Made by a program: the position numbers and the translations under genes. Below are positions 52,462 through 62,500 of a DNA stretch of 64,000 bases, piece after piece (the stretch's first letter is position 1; each line of letters opens with the position of its first letter). The notes under the pieces are model-generated. The model saw only the letters and a list, made by a program, of their open reading frames with translations. It ran no database searches and was not told the DNA's origin. Source of the stretch: Breznakiella homolactica (GTDB lineage Bacteria; Spirochaetota; Spirochaetia; Treponematales; Breznakiellaceae); the NCBI RefSeq assembly GCF_016616095.2, contig NZ_CP067089.2:3596001-3660000 (forward strand), read 5' to 3'.

Positions 52462-52580
52462 AACAAACGGACAGATACCGCCTGACAACGCTGTACGCTG
52501 TGTCACTGACTTCTGCCATTCCTCTTTACGTTCAGGCCGTACCGTATACCATACAGGATCAAAAAGAAAAGAGACTGGTG

Positions 52581-53045
52581 ATGGAATTTATTGAAAAGAC
52601 ACAAGATCACAATAAAGCCGTATCGGATATAATAAAAGGCTGGGGCTCCGATATAATTGTTACAAGAGGGACCATATACAGAGCCCATGATTTAGATGGC
52701 ATACTCGCGTATGATGATGGAAAAATTGCCGGGATAGGACTTTATCGGATAAAAAAGGATTGTGAAATAGTATTGCTGGAAACTTTTATTCACAACCGCG
52801 GAATAGGAACGCAAATAATAGAGAGAATAAAAAAGATCGCAAAAAGCAGCAAGTGTAAAAGAGTTTGGCTGATAACCACAAACGCCAATATTCATGCCCT
52901 GGGATTTTATCAGAAAAGAGGATTCCATATTTCAAATATATATAAAAATGCAATGGAAAATTCCCGCAGAATAAAACCTGAAATACCGGAAATGGAAGAT
53001 GGAATAGAAATACGTGATGAGATAGAGTTTGAAATAAAACTATAA
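52581..53045 (+). CDS. GNAT family N-acetyltransferase
   Basis: A 154-residue acetyltransferase from the ATG at 52581; a GTG at 52500 would add 27 residues. Family features are WGSDIIVTRGTIY near residue 22, the acetyl-CoA loop NRGIGTQIIERI and the C-terminal LGFYQKRGF. It acetylates an amine or amino acid of unknown identity. It lies in the AT-rich island. Confidence 0.75.
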   Translation: MEFIEKTQDHNKAVSDIIKGWGSDIIVTRGTIYRAHDLDGILAYDDGKIAGIGLYRIKKDCEIVLLETFIHNRGIGTQIIERIKKIAKSSKCKRVWLITTNANIHALGFYQKRGFHISNIYKNAMENSRRIKPEIPEMEDGIEIRDEIEFEIKL

Positions 53046-53221
53046 ACGGGGCCGGTGCTCTGTACAGCTGTAATATCAAGTGGAATAAACCGTAATGTAT
53101 GGGAAGAGGTTTTGCTTTCAGTGAACATTATAATATAGAACAATCAATGGTGATTGGGGGATTGAATTTATTTTGCCGGGTTTTATCAGTTAATTAAGCA
53201 AAGAATCAAACCGGAGAAGTT

Positions 53222-54022
53222 ATGAACGCGAAAAAGATGGTTAAGCTGAGTAATGGTATTGGTTTTGTCGCCGTTATATCCCTGCTGTATTGGGTCATTA
53301 TTTTTATAACGGTTCAGGTGTTCGGGCTGAAAATATTCAAAGAACATATAACGGAAGTTTTTATCTACAGCATCATTGGCATACTGGTTTTAATGTCCGG
53401 CGCGTTAATGATCAATGTTATGATCAATCTTACCAGAATAGCTGAGAAGATAAATAACGATAATGAACTTGGCAAAACAACAAAAAACAGAAAAGGTATT
53501 CTGGTCTTCCTGGTTTCAATTCCATTGATTATTATGGGATTGTTTCTCGGAAATTTTTTATCGACCAAAAAAATTGAGAGAGAATTAAAAATGTCCGGTG
53601 ATGAAATAATTAGTACATACCGGAGCGAGATAGATACTATAACCGATTATTCTCTGTCAAAAGAGTGGATAAACAGTGTCGTAAATATAATTAATTTCAT
53701 GCTGAGAATCGACACAAATATCACAGACGCCGCGATAATATTAGAGGATGAAATAAACGGAAATAATTTTTATCTGACATTTAACCGATGGGATGAAATA
53801 TCAAAGAATGAAAATACTGAAATAAATAAATTACGGTATATCAGAAATTACGACTTTAAAGAGAGACAGTATTTGGAACGGGTGTTTAATGACGGCTATA
53901 ATGAGAAGTATTTTATCCAGAACAATGATTCCTATGACTTGTTTATCCCGTACCGAAACGGAGAAAAAACAATTATCGTTTTCTTCAGCAATCGGCAGCG
54001 GTACGGAAGTCTAAGTAAATAG
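53222..54022 (+). CDS. Membrane protein of unknown function
   Basis: A 266-residue protein with three N-terminal helices (ISLLYWVIIFITVQVFGL, a helix near residue 55, and GILVFLVSIPLIIMGLFLG), then a soluble Asn/Ile-rich C-terminal domain. GGAG lies close before the start. I recognise no family. Composition is AT-rich. Confidence 0.6.
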   Translation: MNAKKMVKLSNGIGFVAVISLLYWVIIFITVQVFGLKIFKEHITEVFIYSIIGILVLMSGALMINVMINLTRIAEKINNDNELGKTTKNRKGILVFLVSIPLIIMGLFLGNFLSTKKIERELKMSGDEIISTYRSEIDTITDYSLSKEWINSVVNIINFMLRIDTNITDAAIILEDEINGNNFYLTFNRWDEISKNENTEINKLRYIRNYDFKERQYLERVFNDGYNEKYFIQNNDSYDLFIPYRNGEKTIIVFFSNRQRYGSLSK

Positions 54023-54196
54023 CGATGCAGCGCGGCGCCGGACAAACATCCTGTGCCGTGTCCTGCCAGCGGTCCGCGGCCGGATATCTCCGTGTTTGCC
54101 GGCTGCCATGATATCTATGTAACATTTTATATGATTGTACCGGCAATCGGTTGAAAAAATATGAAGGTTGGTATTGAATTAGCAGCAGGGTACATC

Positions 54197-54847
54197 ATGG
54201 AAAATAAACAGGCAGTATTGGATTTTCAGGAAGAACAAAGAAATACATTAAAGGATTGCGTTGAAAAGGCAATATCCGACGAAAATACCATTGAGAATTT
54301 GGTTTTTGAAAATGAGGAACTTTCAGAATTTGATATGTCTAGTATCGATTTTGAGAAAGTTCAGTTTATAAAATGTACTTTTCATAAATGCAATTTCTCC
54401 CGGTCCAGGTTTTATTACGTGGATTTTATTAACTGCAATATTTCCCTGTCCGATTTCAGTAAAACCTTCTGGAAGAAATCAAATATAACCGAAAGCAACG
54501 CCGTCGGCGGAAAGTTTTTGGAAAGCTCTATAAAAGAAACCAAAATGACAGACAGTATGTTTGACTACGGGAATTTTTCTAATTCCATAGTAACTGATTG
54601 CGTTCTCGATAACTGCAAGTTTATCGAAAGCTCTTTTGCGGAATCAAAAATAAAAAAAATCAAACTGAAAAAAATTACATTCAGCGGAACGGATTTCTTC
54701 AAAACCCCATTGCGGGGAATTGATCTTTCGGATTGTTTAATTGACGGTATTAAAATATCCGCAGATCTTTTTGAATTAAAGGGCGCAAAAATCAGTTCCG
54801 ACCAGGCCGTTGAACTTGTACGGGTTTTTGACATTGAGATAGTGTAA
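54197..54847 (+). CDS. Pentapeptide-repeat protein
   Basis: A 216-residue protein from the ATG at 54197; an in-frame ATG at 54161 has no ribosome-binding site. From about residue 50 the chain repeats five-residue units with a central Phe or similar (CTFHKCNFSRSRFYYVDFIN, SNSIVTDCVLDNCKFIESSF), which fold as a right-handed beta helix. Such proteins include Qnr-type gyrase protectors and effectors, but most are uncharacterised. It is the last gene of the AT-rich island. Confidence 0.7.
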   Translation: MENKQAVLDFQEEQRNTLKDCVEKAISDENTIENLVFENEELSEFDMSSIDFEKVQFIKCTFHKCNFSRSRFYYVDFINCNISLSDFSKTFWKKSNITESNAVGGKFLESSIKETKMTDSMFDYGNFSNSIVTDCVLDNCKFIESSFAESKIKKIKLKKITFSGTDFFKTPLRGIDLSDCLIDGIKISADLFELKGAKISSDQAVELVRVFDIEIV

Positions 54848-54985
54848 TGCTAAATGTCTGCAGCCGGTGCCAAAAAAACTAAGTGCGGTACACGCATGCA
54901 TCAAGTCTTCGGCGGCTATGGGATGGGAATACTCTATCCGGTCAAGCCGGCTGAAGCCGGAAAAACGGCGGTACGGAGATCCGCG

Positions 54986-55331
54986 TTATTCGAGGGAGAA
55001 GGTAAATTCCACGGCGGGGTATTTCCTACCGCCGAACTCGAAATCCTGGGTTTGATTCTCCGTTCCGCCCTGTTTCAGATAGAATGAATTGTTCCGCGCG
55101 CCCAGCAGCGTCCGGGCCGCCATGGTCCTGCATCCGAGTCCCCGGTAGCAGTACATCATGTATTCAAGCAGCTGTGACCCGATCCCGCATCCCTGGACTT
55201 CCCGGGAAACATACAGCCTGATAATTTCACAGTCGCAGTAAGCGGTATTCCGCATGCCGGAAATGAAACCCCCAATGCGGCCATTCCCCGTCCAAGGCCG
55301 GCATATCACTTACCGATACCGCCCGTATCAT
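54986..55331 (-). pseudogene. GNAT acetyltransferase, frameshifted and shortened
   Basis: From an ATG at 55331 (GGAG upstream) the frame reads MIRAVSVSDMPALDG, a normal GNAT beginning. The rest of the family, GGFISGM followed by REVQGCGIGSQLLEYMM and RNNSFYLKQGG, lies in another frame that is open from about 55309. About 40 residues of the core fold are missing between the two parts. The gene therefore appears broken by a frameshift with an internal deletion. A sequencing error could explain the frameshift but not the missing core. Confidence 0.65.
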
Positions 55332-55355
55332 GCCATCACTCCGTTTTTATAAAAT

Positions 55356-58300
55356 TCAGAATAAATCCAGCTGGGAATCTTTTTTCCGGATAGGAATTCC
55401 GTCTGAGAGAGGGATAATGCTTTCCAGGTCCGCGAAAAACCGGCTGGGGCCATTCCGGAGTTTTCTTCCCTGGTATTGCCGTGAGTTTGCCCAGGAAAGG
55501 TAGAGGCCGATCCGTGCGCGGGTCATGGCCACATACAGGAGCCGCCGCTCCTCGTCGATATAATTTTCCGGATCCGCTGAGGAACCGCCGCCGTCTCCGA
55601 AAAGAGTGAAGGGCAGAATTCCTTCTTCCGCTCCGGCTACAAAAACATGATCGAATTCCAGTCCTTTGGAAGCATGGATGGTCATAACCTGTATCCCGTC
55701 ACGCCGTCGTCCGGAACCTTCTTCGGGCTGAACCACCGAGAAGGAATCCATAAAAGTTCTGTAATCGCCGTACAGTGATGCCAGTCTTATTAACTCTTCT
55801 ACCGACGCGGGTACTTCCCGTTCGTTTTTGCCGGGGCCGCCTGCTCTCCGCAGCCGGTCCCACGAAAGACCGAGCGCTTCCTCCGGTGTTTTTTCGAGGA
55901 AGAATGTACGGATCTCGCGGGATAAGCCATCGCCATGGGGAGCGGCCTCACCGGGATTGCCGCCGGAGAGGGCCAGTCTCACCGCGTCAAGCAGTGTTTT
56001 GGCGGCTCCCTCTTCCCACCAGGGTTTTTCGCCGGCGAATTGAAAGGGAACTCCGTAACTTTTCAGCGCTTCCACGATGGGTGCCGCCAGAGCTGCCGCC
56101 CGGACAAGAACCGCGCATTCTCCCAAATCGCTGAGGGCCGCTTCCGGGCTGCTTGATGATGCGGCGTCCCCGCTGTCCACCACGCCGGTATCAAAGGAAA
56201 AAAATGTTGTCCCGCCGATAAGCCGGGCAATGTGCCGGGCAATGCCTTCGGCTTCGGATTTTTCCGTAGGGTACCCTGTCCGGAACAGGTTAACCGCCGT
56301 TCCCTGTCCGCTGAGGCGGGTATCCATGAGCCGCCCTGCGGCGTCGATAATCGGAGCGGCGCAGCGAAAGCTTTTGGACAGACGGAACGAAGCTGCTCCG
56401 GGATAGTCACAGAGAAAACGGTCAATGAACCGTTTGTCGGATCCTCTGAACCCGTAAATTGCCTGGTTCGGATCGCCGATGACACAGAGTTCCGGCAGCT
56501 GTTCTCCCCGCTCCTCCGGACCGGCGGGGACCAGCAGCCGTATCAGAGCATACTGGGCAAAGTTGACATCCTGGTATTCGTCAACAAAAATATACCGGAA
56601 GCGGTTTCTGTATTCCGAAAGAATTTCGGGTCTCACCATAAAGAGCCGGACCGTACCGGTTATAAGGTCGTCAAAGTCCAGGACGCCCAGGCTGCGGAGG
56701 CGCTCCCGGTAAAGGCTGTAGAGATCTTCCATGTCCGGGTTCTGCCCGGGCATTCCCATCTCCAGGGCAATTTCTTTCAGCCATCCGCAACTGCCGTAAT
56801 TAGGTTCCGTTTTTCCGGGCATGAGGATATACCGTTTCCGTTCCTCAATATACTTCCCCAGGCTTTTCGGGGCGGCTTTTTTCTTTTCCCCGGTTCCGGC
56901 GGCGCAAAGTTCCGCAAGTATTTTGTGCCTTTCATCCTCGGCGAGTATACCAAAGGATTCCGCCAGGCCGATTTTGGAAGCCTGTTCTCTGAGAACGGAA
57001 ACGCAGAAGGAATGAAAAGTCGCGGTCGGCAGCTTCCGCGATTTTCCGGGACCGGCGGTTTTCGCGATCCGTTCCCGGAGCTCCGCCGCGGCTTTGACCG
57101 TAAAGGTTATTCCCAGTATTGATGAAGGATCCGCCCCTTCGGATAAAAGTCTGGTGATGCGGTTCGCCAGCACCGCGGTTTTTCCCGTTCCCGGTCCCGC
57201 GATGATTATGGAATGGTTTCCCCTGTGAGTTACCGCCTTTTCCTGATCCGCGTCGAGGGCAAAGGGCCGGTCATTCGCCGGAGGTGATTCCGCTGCGGAT
57301 AATTCCGCTGTCTGGTTCTTGGCCGTATACCGGGGTTTGGGCTTTTTCTGAACCGGCAGTTCCGGCAGTTCCCCGAACAGGCCGGCTTCGGATTTTTCAT
57401 TTTGCTGTTCTCCGGGACCGAAGGCGCGGATAATACCGTATTCCCCATCGTACCCCGGAGTTATGGAGACTTCTCCGGAACGCATCCGGCGGACTGCCGC
57501 CGCCAGGAGTTCCCCGGAGACACCGGGACAGTCCAGTTTCTCAATTTCTTCCGGTGCCATATCCATAAGAACCGACAGTTCATTCCCGGTCTTGCGTATG
57601 AGCCCGCTGTAGGCGGCGTCAACTTTTTTTGATCCCGTTCCTGTTTTCAGAATTTCCGAAAGGATTTCCTTCAGCGGAATGAGTGACCGGTAGGGGCTTT
57701 TGTTTGTGCCGGCGGAGTCCGGCGGGCAGGGGGCTTCCTCGTCAACGGGACGGTCCGCAAGTTCCATGACTCTGCCCATGACGCCCCGGGTGAGGGCCTT
57801 GCCGCAGACGGGGCATATTCCCATGGAATCGGCGGCTTCTTCCGGAGTTAGGTATACGCTGCACTTCCGGTGGCCGTCGTAATGGTATTTTCCTTCCTGC
57901 GGAAAAAACTCAATTGTTTCGATGATCCCCGGATTTCCCGGATCGTTCCCGATACGCAGAGCCGCGGCCAGGGACGCGTAGCTTCTTTCCATCTCAAAGA
58001 CCGTTGCTTCCCGGGCAAGTTTATCCGGTGAGTGGGCGTCGGAATTCGATATAATGGAAAAACGGTCCAGGGACTCCAGGGCCCAGTTCATGGGAGGATT
58101 GGAGGAAAGGCCGGTTTCGATGGCGGTAATATGGGGAGCAAGGTCGCCGTAGCATTCGTCTATGGAATCGAACCCCGATTTTGCCCCCAGGGCCGAAAAC
58201 CATGGGGTCCAGATGTGAGCGGGGATAAGGATCGAACGTTCATCCGAATCGAGGAGTACCTCCAGGAGGTCCCGGGAGTCCAGCCCAAGGATCGGCCGTC

Positions 58301-58733
58301 CGTCAGAGGCGATGTTTCCCAGCTGCTCCAGCTTCCGCTGGAATGTGGCGGCGGCCTCAAACCCGGGCAGCAATACCACATGGTGGACCTTTCTGGTTTT
58401 ATCGCCTTTCTTGTAGATGGTGCTGATTTCCCCGGTAAGAACAAACAGCGGCGGATTGTCCCCTGGCTGGCCGGGGTCGGGAAGTTCCCCGGCCATTGCC
58501 TCTCCGGCGTCAAAGCCTGAGCGTACCGTGTGTTTAAGGGCAAACAGTCCGTCCCCGGCGTCTTCGAGCTGGTCCCTGAGTTCCCTGAGCCACACCGGAT
58601 GGGTGCAGTCACCGGTCCCCAGGAGGCTGAGGCCTTTGATTCTTGCCCACCGGTCAAGATACGCCGGGGTAAGCTTCGAACTGGTCGCCCGGGAAAACCG
58701 GGAGTGAATGTGCAGATCGGCAATGGTTCGCAT
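55356..58733 (-). CDS. EndoQ-like PHP endonuclease fused to UvrD/Rep helicase
   Basis: A 1125-residue fusion. Residues 1-270 are a PHP domain (DLHIHSRFSRATS, HHVVLLPG, SNSDAHSPDKL). A zinc finger follows near residue 305 (CPVCGKA) and a helix-hairpin-helix part ends ITPGYDGEYG; this is the layout of endonuclease Q, which nicks 5' of uracil, hypoxanthine and abasic sites. From about residue 500 comes a UvrD helicase: Walker A AGPGTGKTAVL, motif II FVDEYQDVNFAQ, GDPNQAIYGFRGSD, TIHASKGLEFDHVF and LLYVAMTRAR. The start follows TATACT by 7 nt with no Shine-Dalgarno sequence. It probably combines deaminated-base nicking and strand displacement. Confidence 0.88.
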   Translation of the reverse strand: MRTIADLHIHSRFSRATSSKLTPAYLDRWARIKGLSLLGTGDCTHPVWLRELRDQLEDAGDGLFALKHTVRSGFDAGEAMAGELPDPGQPGDNPPLFVLTGEISTIYKKGDKTRKVHHVVLLPGFEAAATFQRKLEQLGNIASDGRPILGLDSRDLLEVLLDSDERSILIPAHIWTPWFSALGAKSGFDSIDECYGDLAPHITAIETGLSSNPPMNWALESLDRFSIISNSDAHSPDKLAREATVFEMERSYASLAAALRIGNDPGNPGIIETIEFFPQEGKYHYDGHRKCSVYLTPEEAADSMGICPVCGKALTRGVMGRVMELADRPVDEEAPCPPDSAGTNKSPYRSLIPLKEILSEILKTGTGSKKVDAAYSGLIRKTGNELSVLMDMAPEEIEKLDCPGVSGELLAAAVRRMRSGEVSITPGYDGEYGIIRAFGPGEQQNEKSEAGLFGELPELPVQKKPKPRYTAKNQTAELSAAESPPANDRPFALDADQEKAVTHRGNHSIIIAGPGTGKTAVLANRITRLLSEGADPSSILGITFTVKAAAELRERIAKTAGPGKSRKLPTATFHSFCVSVLREQASKIGLAESFGILAEDERHKILAELCAAGTGEKKKAAPKSLGKYIEERKRYILMPGKTEPNYGSCGWLKEIALEMGMPGQNPDMEDLYSLYRERLRSLGVLDFDDLITGTVRLFMVRPEILSEYRNRFRYIFVDEYQDVNFAQYALIRLLVPAGPEERGEQLPELCVIGDPNQAIYGFRGSDKRFIDRFLCDYPGAASFRLSKSFRCAAPIIDAAGRLMDTRLSGQGTAVNLFRTGYPTEKSEAEGIARHIARLIGGTTFFSFDTGVVDSGDAASSSSPEAALSDLGECAVLVRAAALAAPIVEALKSYGVPFQFAGEKPWWEEGAAKTLLDAVRLALSGGNPGEAAPHGDGLSREIRTFFLEKTPEEALGLSWDRLRRAGGPGKNEREVPASVEELIRLASLYGDYRTFMDSFSVVQPEEGSGRRRDGIQVMTIHASKGLEFDHVFVAGAEEGILPFTLFGDGGGSSADPENYIDEERRLLYVAMTRARIGLYLSWANSRQYQGRKLRNGPSRFFADLESIIPLSDGIPIRKKDSQLDLF

Positions 58734-58740
58734 GGGGCCT

Positions 58741-58769
58741 AGTATAGGGAGTCTTCAGAATCTGGACAA
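58741..58769 (-). promoter_or_regulatory. Promoter of endoQ-uvrD, leaderless
   Basis: TTGTCC (58769-58764), 17-bp spacer, TATACT (58746-58741) on the minus strand. The ATG follows the -10 box after 7 nt, at or next to +1. Confidence 0.6.
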
Positions 58770-58777
58770 GGGAATTT

Positions 58778-59440
58778 TCAGCAGCCGGCCAGGCCGATAA
58801 CAATGAATGTCTGGGCCAGAATGTAAGGCAGCATGATGTAAAAACTCCCCCGCTTCGGCATGGTCCCGAAAGTGAAAAACGCCAGCAGGCTGTCAGAAAT
58901 GAGGAAGCAGAGGCTTCCGATAAAGACGGCAAATCCCTGGCCGTCCATGCGGAAGAGCATCAGCTGCAGGGCGGTGACACTCATCAGCACAATCACCAGG
59001 GAATAGACCGCCGCTGGAATCCGCATGGGTTTGTCGGGGTTGACGAATTTTATGACCAGGTACGCCAGGGGAACCGCGATAATCAGGGAAATCACCAAGG
59101 CCAACACATGGACATCCCCGGTAAATTGTATCATCGCCGGAATATAGCACAGGTGCCCGATAAGGAAACTTGCCAGCCCCAGCCTGAAGAATCGGGTACT
59201 GGAAATTTTCAGCAGAAATACATCCCCAAGCCATCCGAAGACAGCCGCCAGGATGACCATGACGGTCAGGTCCCGGGCTGTGAGCAGGTAAAACAGCAGC
59301 AGCAGCGGCATGATCAGGACCTTGGTTATTGCCCTGGGAATATTTATTGAAAGGTATGAAAAAACGAGATGCAGCAGAGCATTGCAGATAAATAATCCTA
59401 ACACTACCTCGGTCACCGGCGGCCTCCATTGGATGTTCAT
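58778..59440 (-). CDS. YhhN family membrane protein (lysoplasmalogenase-like)
   Basis: A 220-residue protein with about eight helices. The YhhN/TMEM86 signature is seen in FGWLGDVFLL and IGSLCFLISDSLLAF, whose paired aspartates are thought to be catalytic. Animal members hydrolyse lysoplasmalogen. Plasmalogens are known in some anaerobic spirochaetes and gut bacteria, so a lipid-turnover role is plausible. The start ATG follows GGAAGGG closely. Confidence 0.85.
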   Translation of the reverse strand: MNIQWRPPVTEVVLGLFICNALLHLVFSYLSINIPRAITKVLIMPLLLLFYLLTARDLTVMVILAAVFGWLGDVFLLKISSTRFFRLGLASFLIGHLCYIPAMIQFTGDVHVLALVISLIIAVPLAYLVIKFVNPDKPMRIPAAVYSLVIVLMSVTALQLMLFRMDGQGFAVFIGSLCFLISDSLLAFFTFGTMPKRGSFYIMLPYILAQTFIVIGLAGC

Positions 59441-59581
59441 CCCTTCCGCCTTACGGCAGCAGTCACACGGCGGAAAGTAAAATCATTATTAAGTATGGTT
59501 ATGAAACCGGAAAAAGCAAGGGCGTCACATTAGGGCTGGTCCGGGATCTTCAGCGCCGGTATCCGCTTACTGGTGTTTTTA

Positions 59582-62500
59582 TTATTCCTGCCTGCTTTCT
59601 TCCGGGGCAGTGTCTCCGGTTTCCGGGTCGGTCCGCTCCGCGGGAACCCCGGGTGTTTCCGGCTCATGCTGTTCCGCCCCGGTATCTTCCGCCGGAAAAT
59701 CCTGCTGACCCGGAGGCGCTTCTTCCGCGGCGGGTTCGGGATGCTCCTTGGCTTTGCTTCCGCCTGACCGGATAGGCCGCAGTTCCGCCTCGCTTACCAG
59801 CGCCGGGTCATCGATGCCGATGGGGAGTTCCCTGCCTTCTTCGGGTTCCACTTCCTCTTCCTCAAAGGGCTCGGGATCGGGAATGGATTCGGCGGGAGCC
59901 CCGTGTTCGTCATTTTCCAGGCGGACCGAAATCACTTTGGTGACCCCGGATTCCTCCATGGTGACCCCCAGAAGGGTCCCGGCCCCGGTGACTGTCCGCT
60001 TGTTGTGGGTTATTACGATAAACTGGCTGGTACTCCCGAACTCCCGGAGGAGCTGGACGAAGCGGAGGACGTTCTGCTCATCCAGGGCCGCGTCTATTTC
60101 GTCCAGAAGACAGAACGGCGAAGGTTTGACCATGTAGGTGGCGAAAAGCAGGGCCACCGCGGTCATGGATTTTTCGCCCCCCGACAGCAGGGTAATGTTT
60201 TCCAGCTTTTTCCCCGGAGGCTGGGCGTATATTTCAATACCCGACTCCAGGACGTGGTTGGGGTCCGAGAGCCGGAGCTCCGCCCGTCCGCCCCCGAAGA
60301 GGCGGCGGAACATGTTGTGGAAATTTTTCTTTATTTTATTGTAGGTTGAAAGGAACAGGTCCGAGGATTCCGCCCGGATTTCCGCGGTGATGCGCTCCAG
60401 GTCGTCCCGGGCTTTGGCAAGGTCCTCCAGCTGGCTGGAGAGGAAATCGTACCGTTCTTTTGTCTCGGCAAATTCTTCCGGGGCCATAAGATTGACCGAT
60501 CCCAGTTCCCGGAGGCCCGATCTGGCGGCGCTCAGTTTTTCCCGGAGTTCCTGGGCCGGGACGGTTATGGTAAAGATCCGTTCCTCGAATTCCATGAGAT
60601 CCCGGGAATGGGTTTCCCGGAAGTTGTCCTGGATATTCCTGATTTCCGTTTCCGACTGCACCAGATCGAGGTGTATTTTCTCCAGGGATTCCTGGACCTT
60701 GGCCAGCTCCTGGATCCGCTGTTTGATGGTTTCCTGCTTTCCCGCCACATCGCCGTTTCTCAGGGCAATGTCTTTTTCCAGTTTTTCCAGTTCCGCGGTA
60801 AGCTGGATGCCCTTCCGCTCGATGTCGGCTATATCCGATTCAGCGTCGCCGATGCGTTCGGCGATCTCGTCGAACCGTTTCCGGTTGAGGAACAATTCGT
60901 CCTGGACAGTTTTGAGCAGGTTTTCCTGACCCGCCAGTTCCCGGCGTATAAGCTTGGCCTGTTCCTCGGCGGACTGGGCCTGGGTGGCCATGCGGACCCG
61001 GCTGACCCGGAGTTCCTCCAGGGTCGCCCGGTATTCGGTTATCTTTATATTGAGGTTTTCAGTATCCTGCCGCAGTTCCGCGATACGGTTCCGCCGCTCC
61101 GCCGCCCGCTCCCGGGTTTCCCGGATTTTCGCGTCCAGGGCCCGTTTTTTGGTTATGATTCCTTCGGGGGCGAGGAACTCGTCAATAAACGAAGGGGTGC
61201 TTTTCCGGTAGGATTCGAAAAGCTCGGAAGCCTTTCCGCTCTGGGCCGCCGCGTCGGACAGCGCCTGGGCCAGGCTGTCGGCTATGCGCTTCAGTTCCGC
61301 CGGGGCGGGCAGTTTTCCGCCTTCCGCCGCCCGTTCGGCGGCGGCGGCCAGATCCCGGATTAGAGTCTCCCGGCCGGACAGAAGGGTCTTAAGCAATCCC
61401 AGGGATTCGTTCAGTTCAGCCTCTATGGACCGGCGTTCCGAGGCGGAATAGCCCGCTTCCTTAAGCCCCGCGTCCAGGGCGGCGACAATGTCATCGGTGA
61501 TGCTTTCGAGTTCCCGCTCCAGGGAAACCCGTTCCTGCTCCGCCCGGTGGATGTCCTCCTCGGCCTTGCGGACCGCCGAATCGTTCTCGCCGATCCGGGA
61601 GGATGCCAGCTGGATATTTTCCTCAAAGGAGGCGATATTGCTGCTGATGTCCTCAACTTTTTTCTGAAGATCCCGGACAACGCCGTCCTGTTCCTCCGCG
61701 TCGTCGATGAGTTCTTCAATCTTTATCTGAACGGCCCGTTCCCGGCCTTCGTCCTGCTGGATCTTCGCCTTGGTCTCGTTCCGCTGCTCCGCCAGGAGCT
61801 TTACTTCTTTTTCCTTGGCGTTTTTTTCTACCGCCAGGCCGTAGATGTTTTTCTGGTATTCAACGAGCTTCTCCTCCAGGGAGTTGACCGCGTCCATATT
61901 TTCTTCCAGGGACTTGTTGATGGCGTCCATCTCGGCCCGGATACGGTCCCGTTCCTTGGTGCGGGTCTCCAGATCCCCGTTCCGCCGGTCCCGTTCGTAC
62001 CGGAACTGCTTAAGCCGGAGCAGCTGGATGTCCAGTTCAAATTCGAATATCTCGTCCCTGAACGCCCGGTATTTGAGGGTTTTTTCAGCCTGAACCCTGA
62101 GGGTGTCGTAGGACCGTTTTACTTCCCCGAGGATTCCCTCAACCTGGCGCATGTTTTCTTCGGTTTTGGCCAGCTTCCGCTCGGCCTCGGCGCCTTTGAC
62201 CTTGTACCGGGTGATTCCCGCGGCTTCCTCGAAAAGGTACCGCCTTTCATCGGGTTTCGACGAAAGGACCTGGTCTATTTTCCCCTGTTCCATCACCGAA
62301 TACGCGGCTTTGCCGACGCCGGTATCCCAGAACAGTTCCCGGACTTCCTTGAGCCGGGAAGGGGTGGAATTTATATAATATTCACTTTCCCCGGACCGGT
62401 AGAGCCGCCGTTTAATCTGAATCTCCGGCATGTCGATGGGGAGGAGGCCGGTTTCGTTGGCCAGGGTCAGGGTGACTTCGGCGACGTTGAGGGGCTTCCG

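Noticed and set aside
54854..55087. Small plus-strand frame after the pentapeptide-repeat gene
   Set aside because: No Shine-Dalgarno sequence, no domain, and it is antisense to the GNAT remnant.
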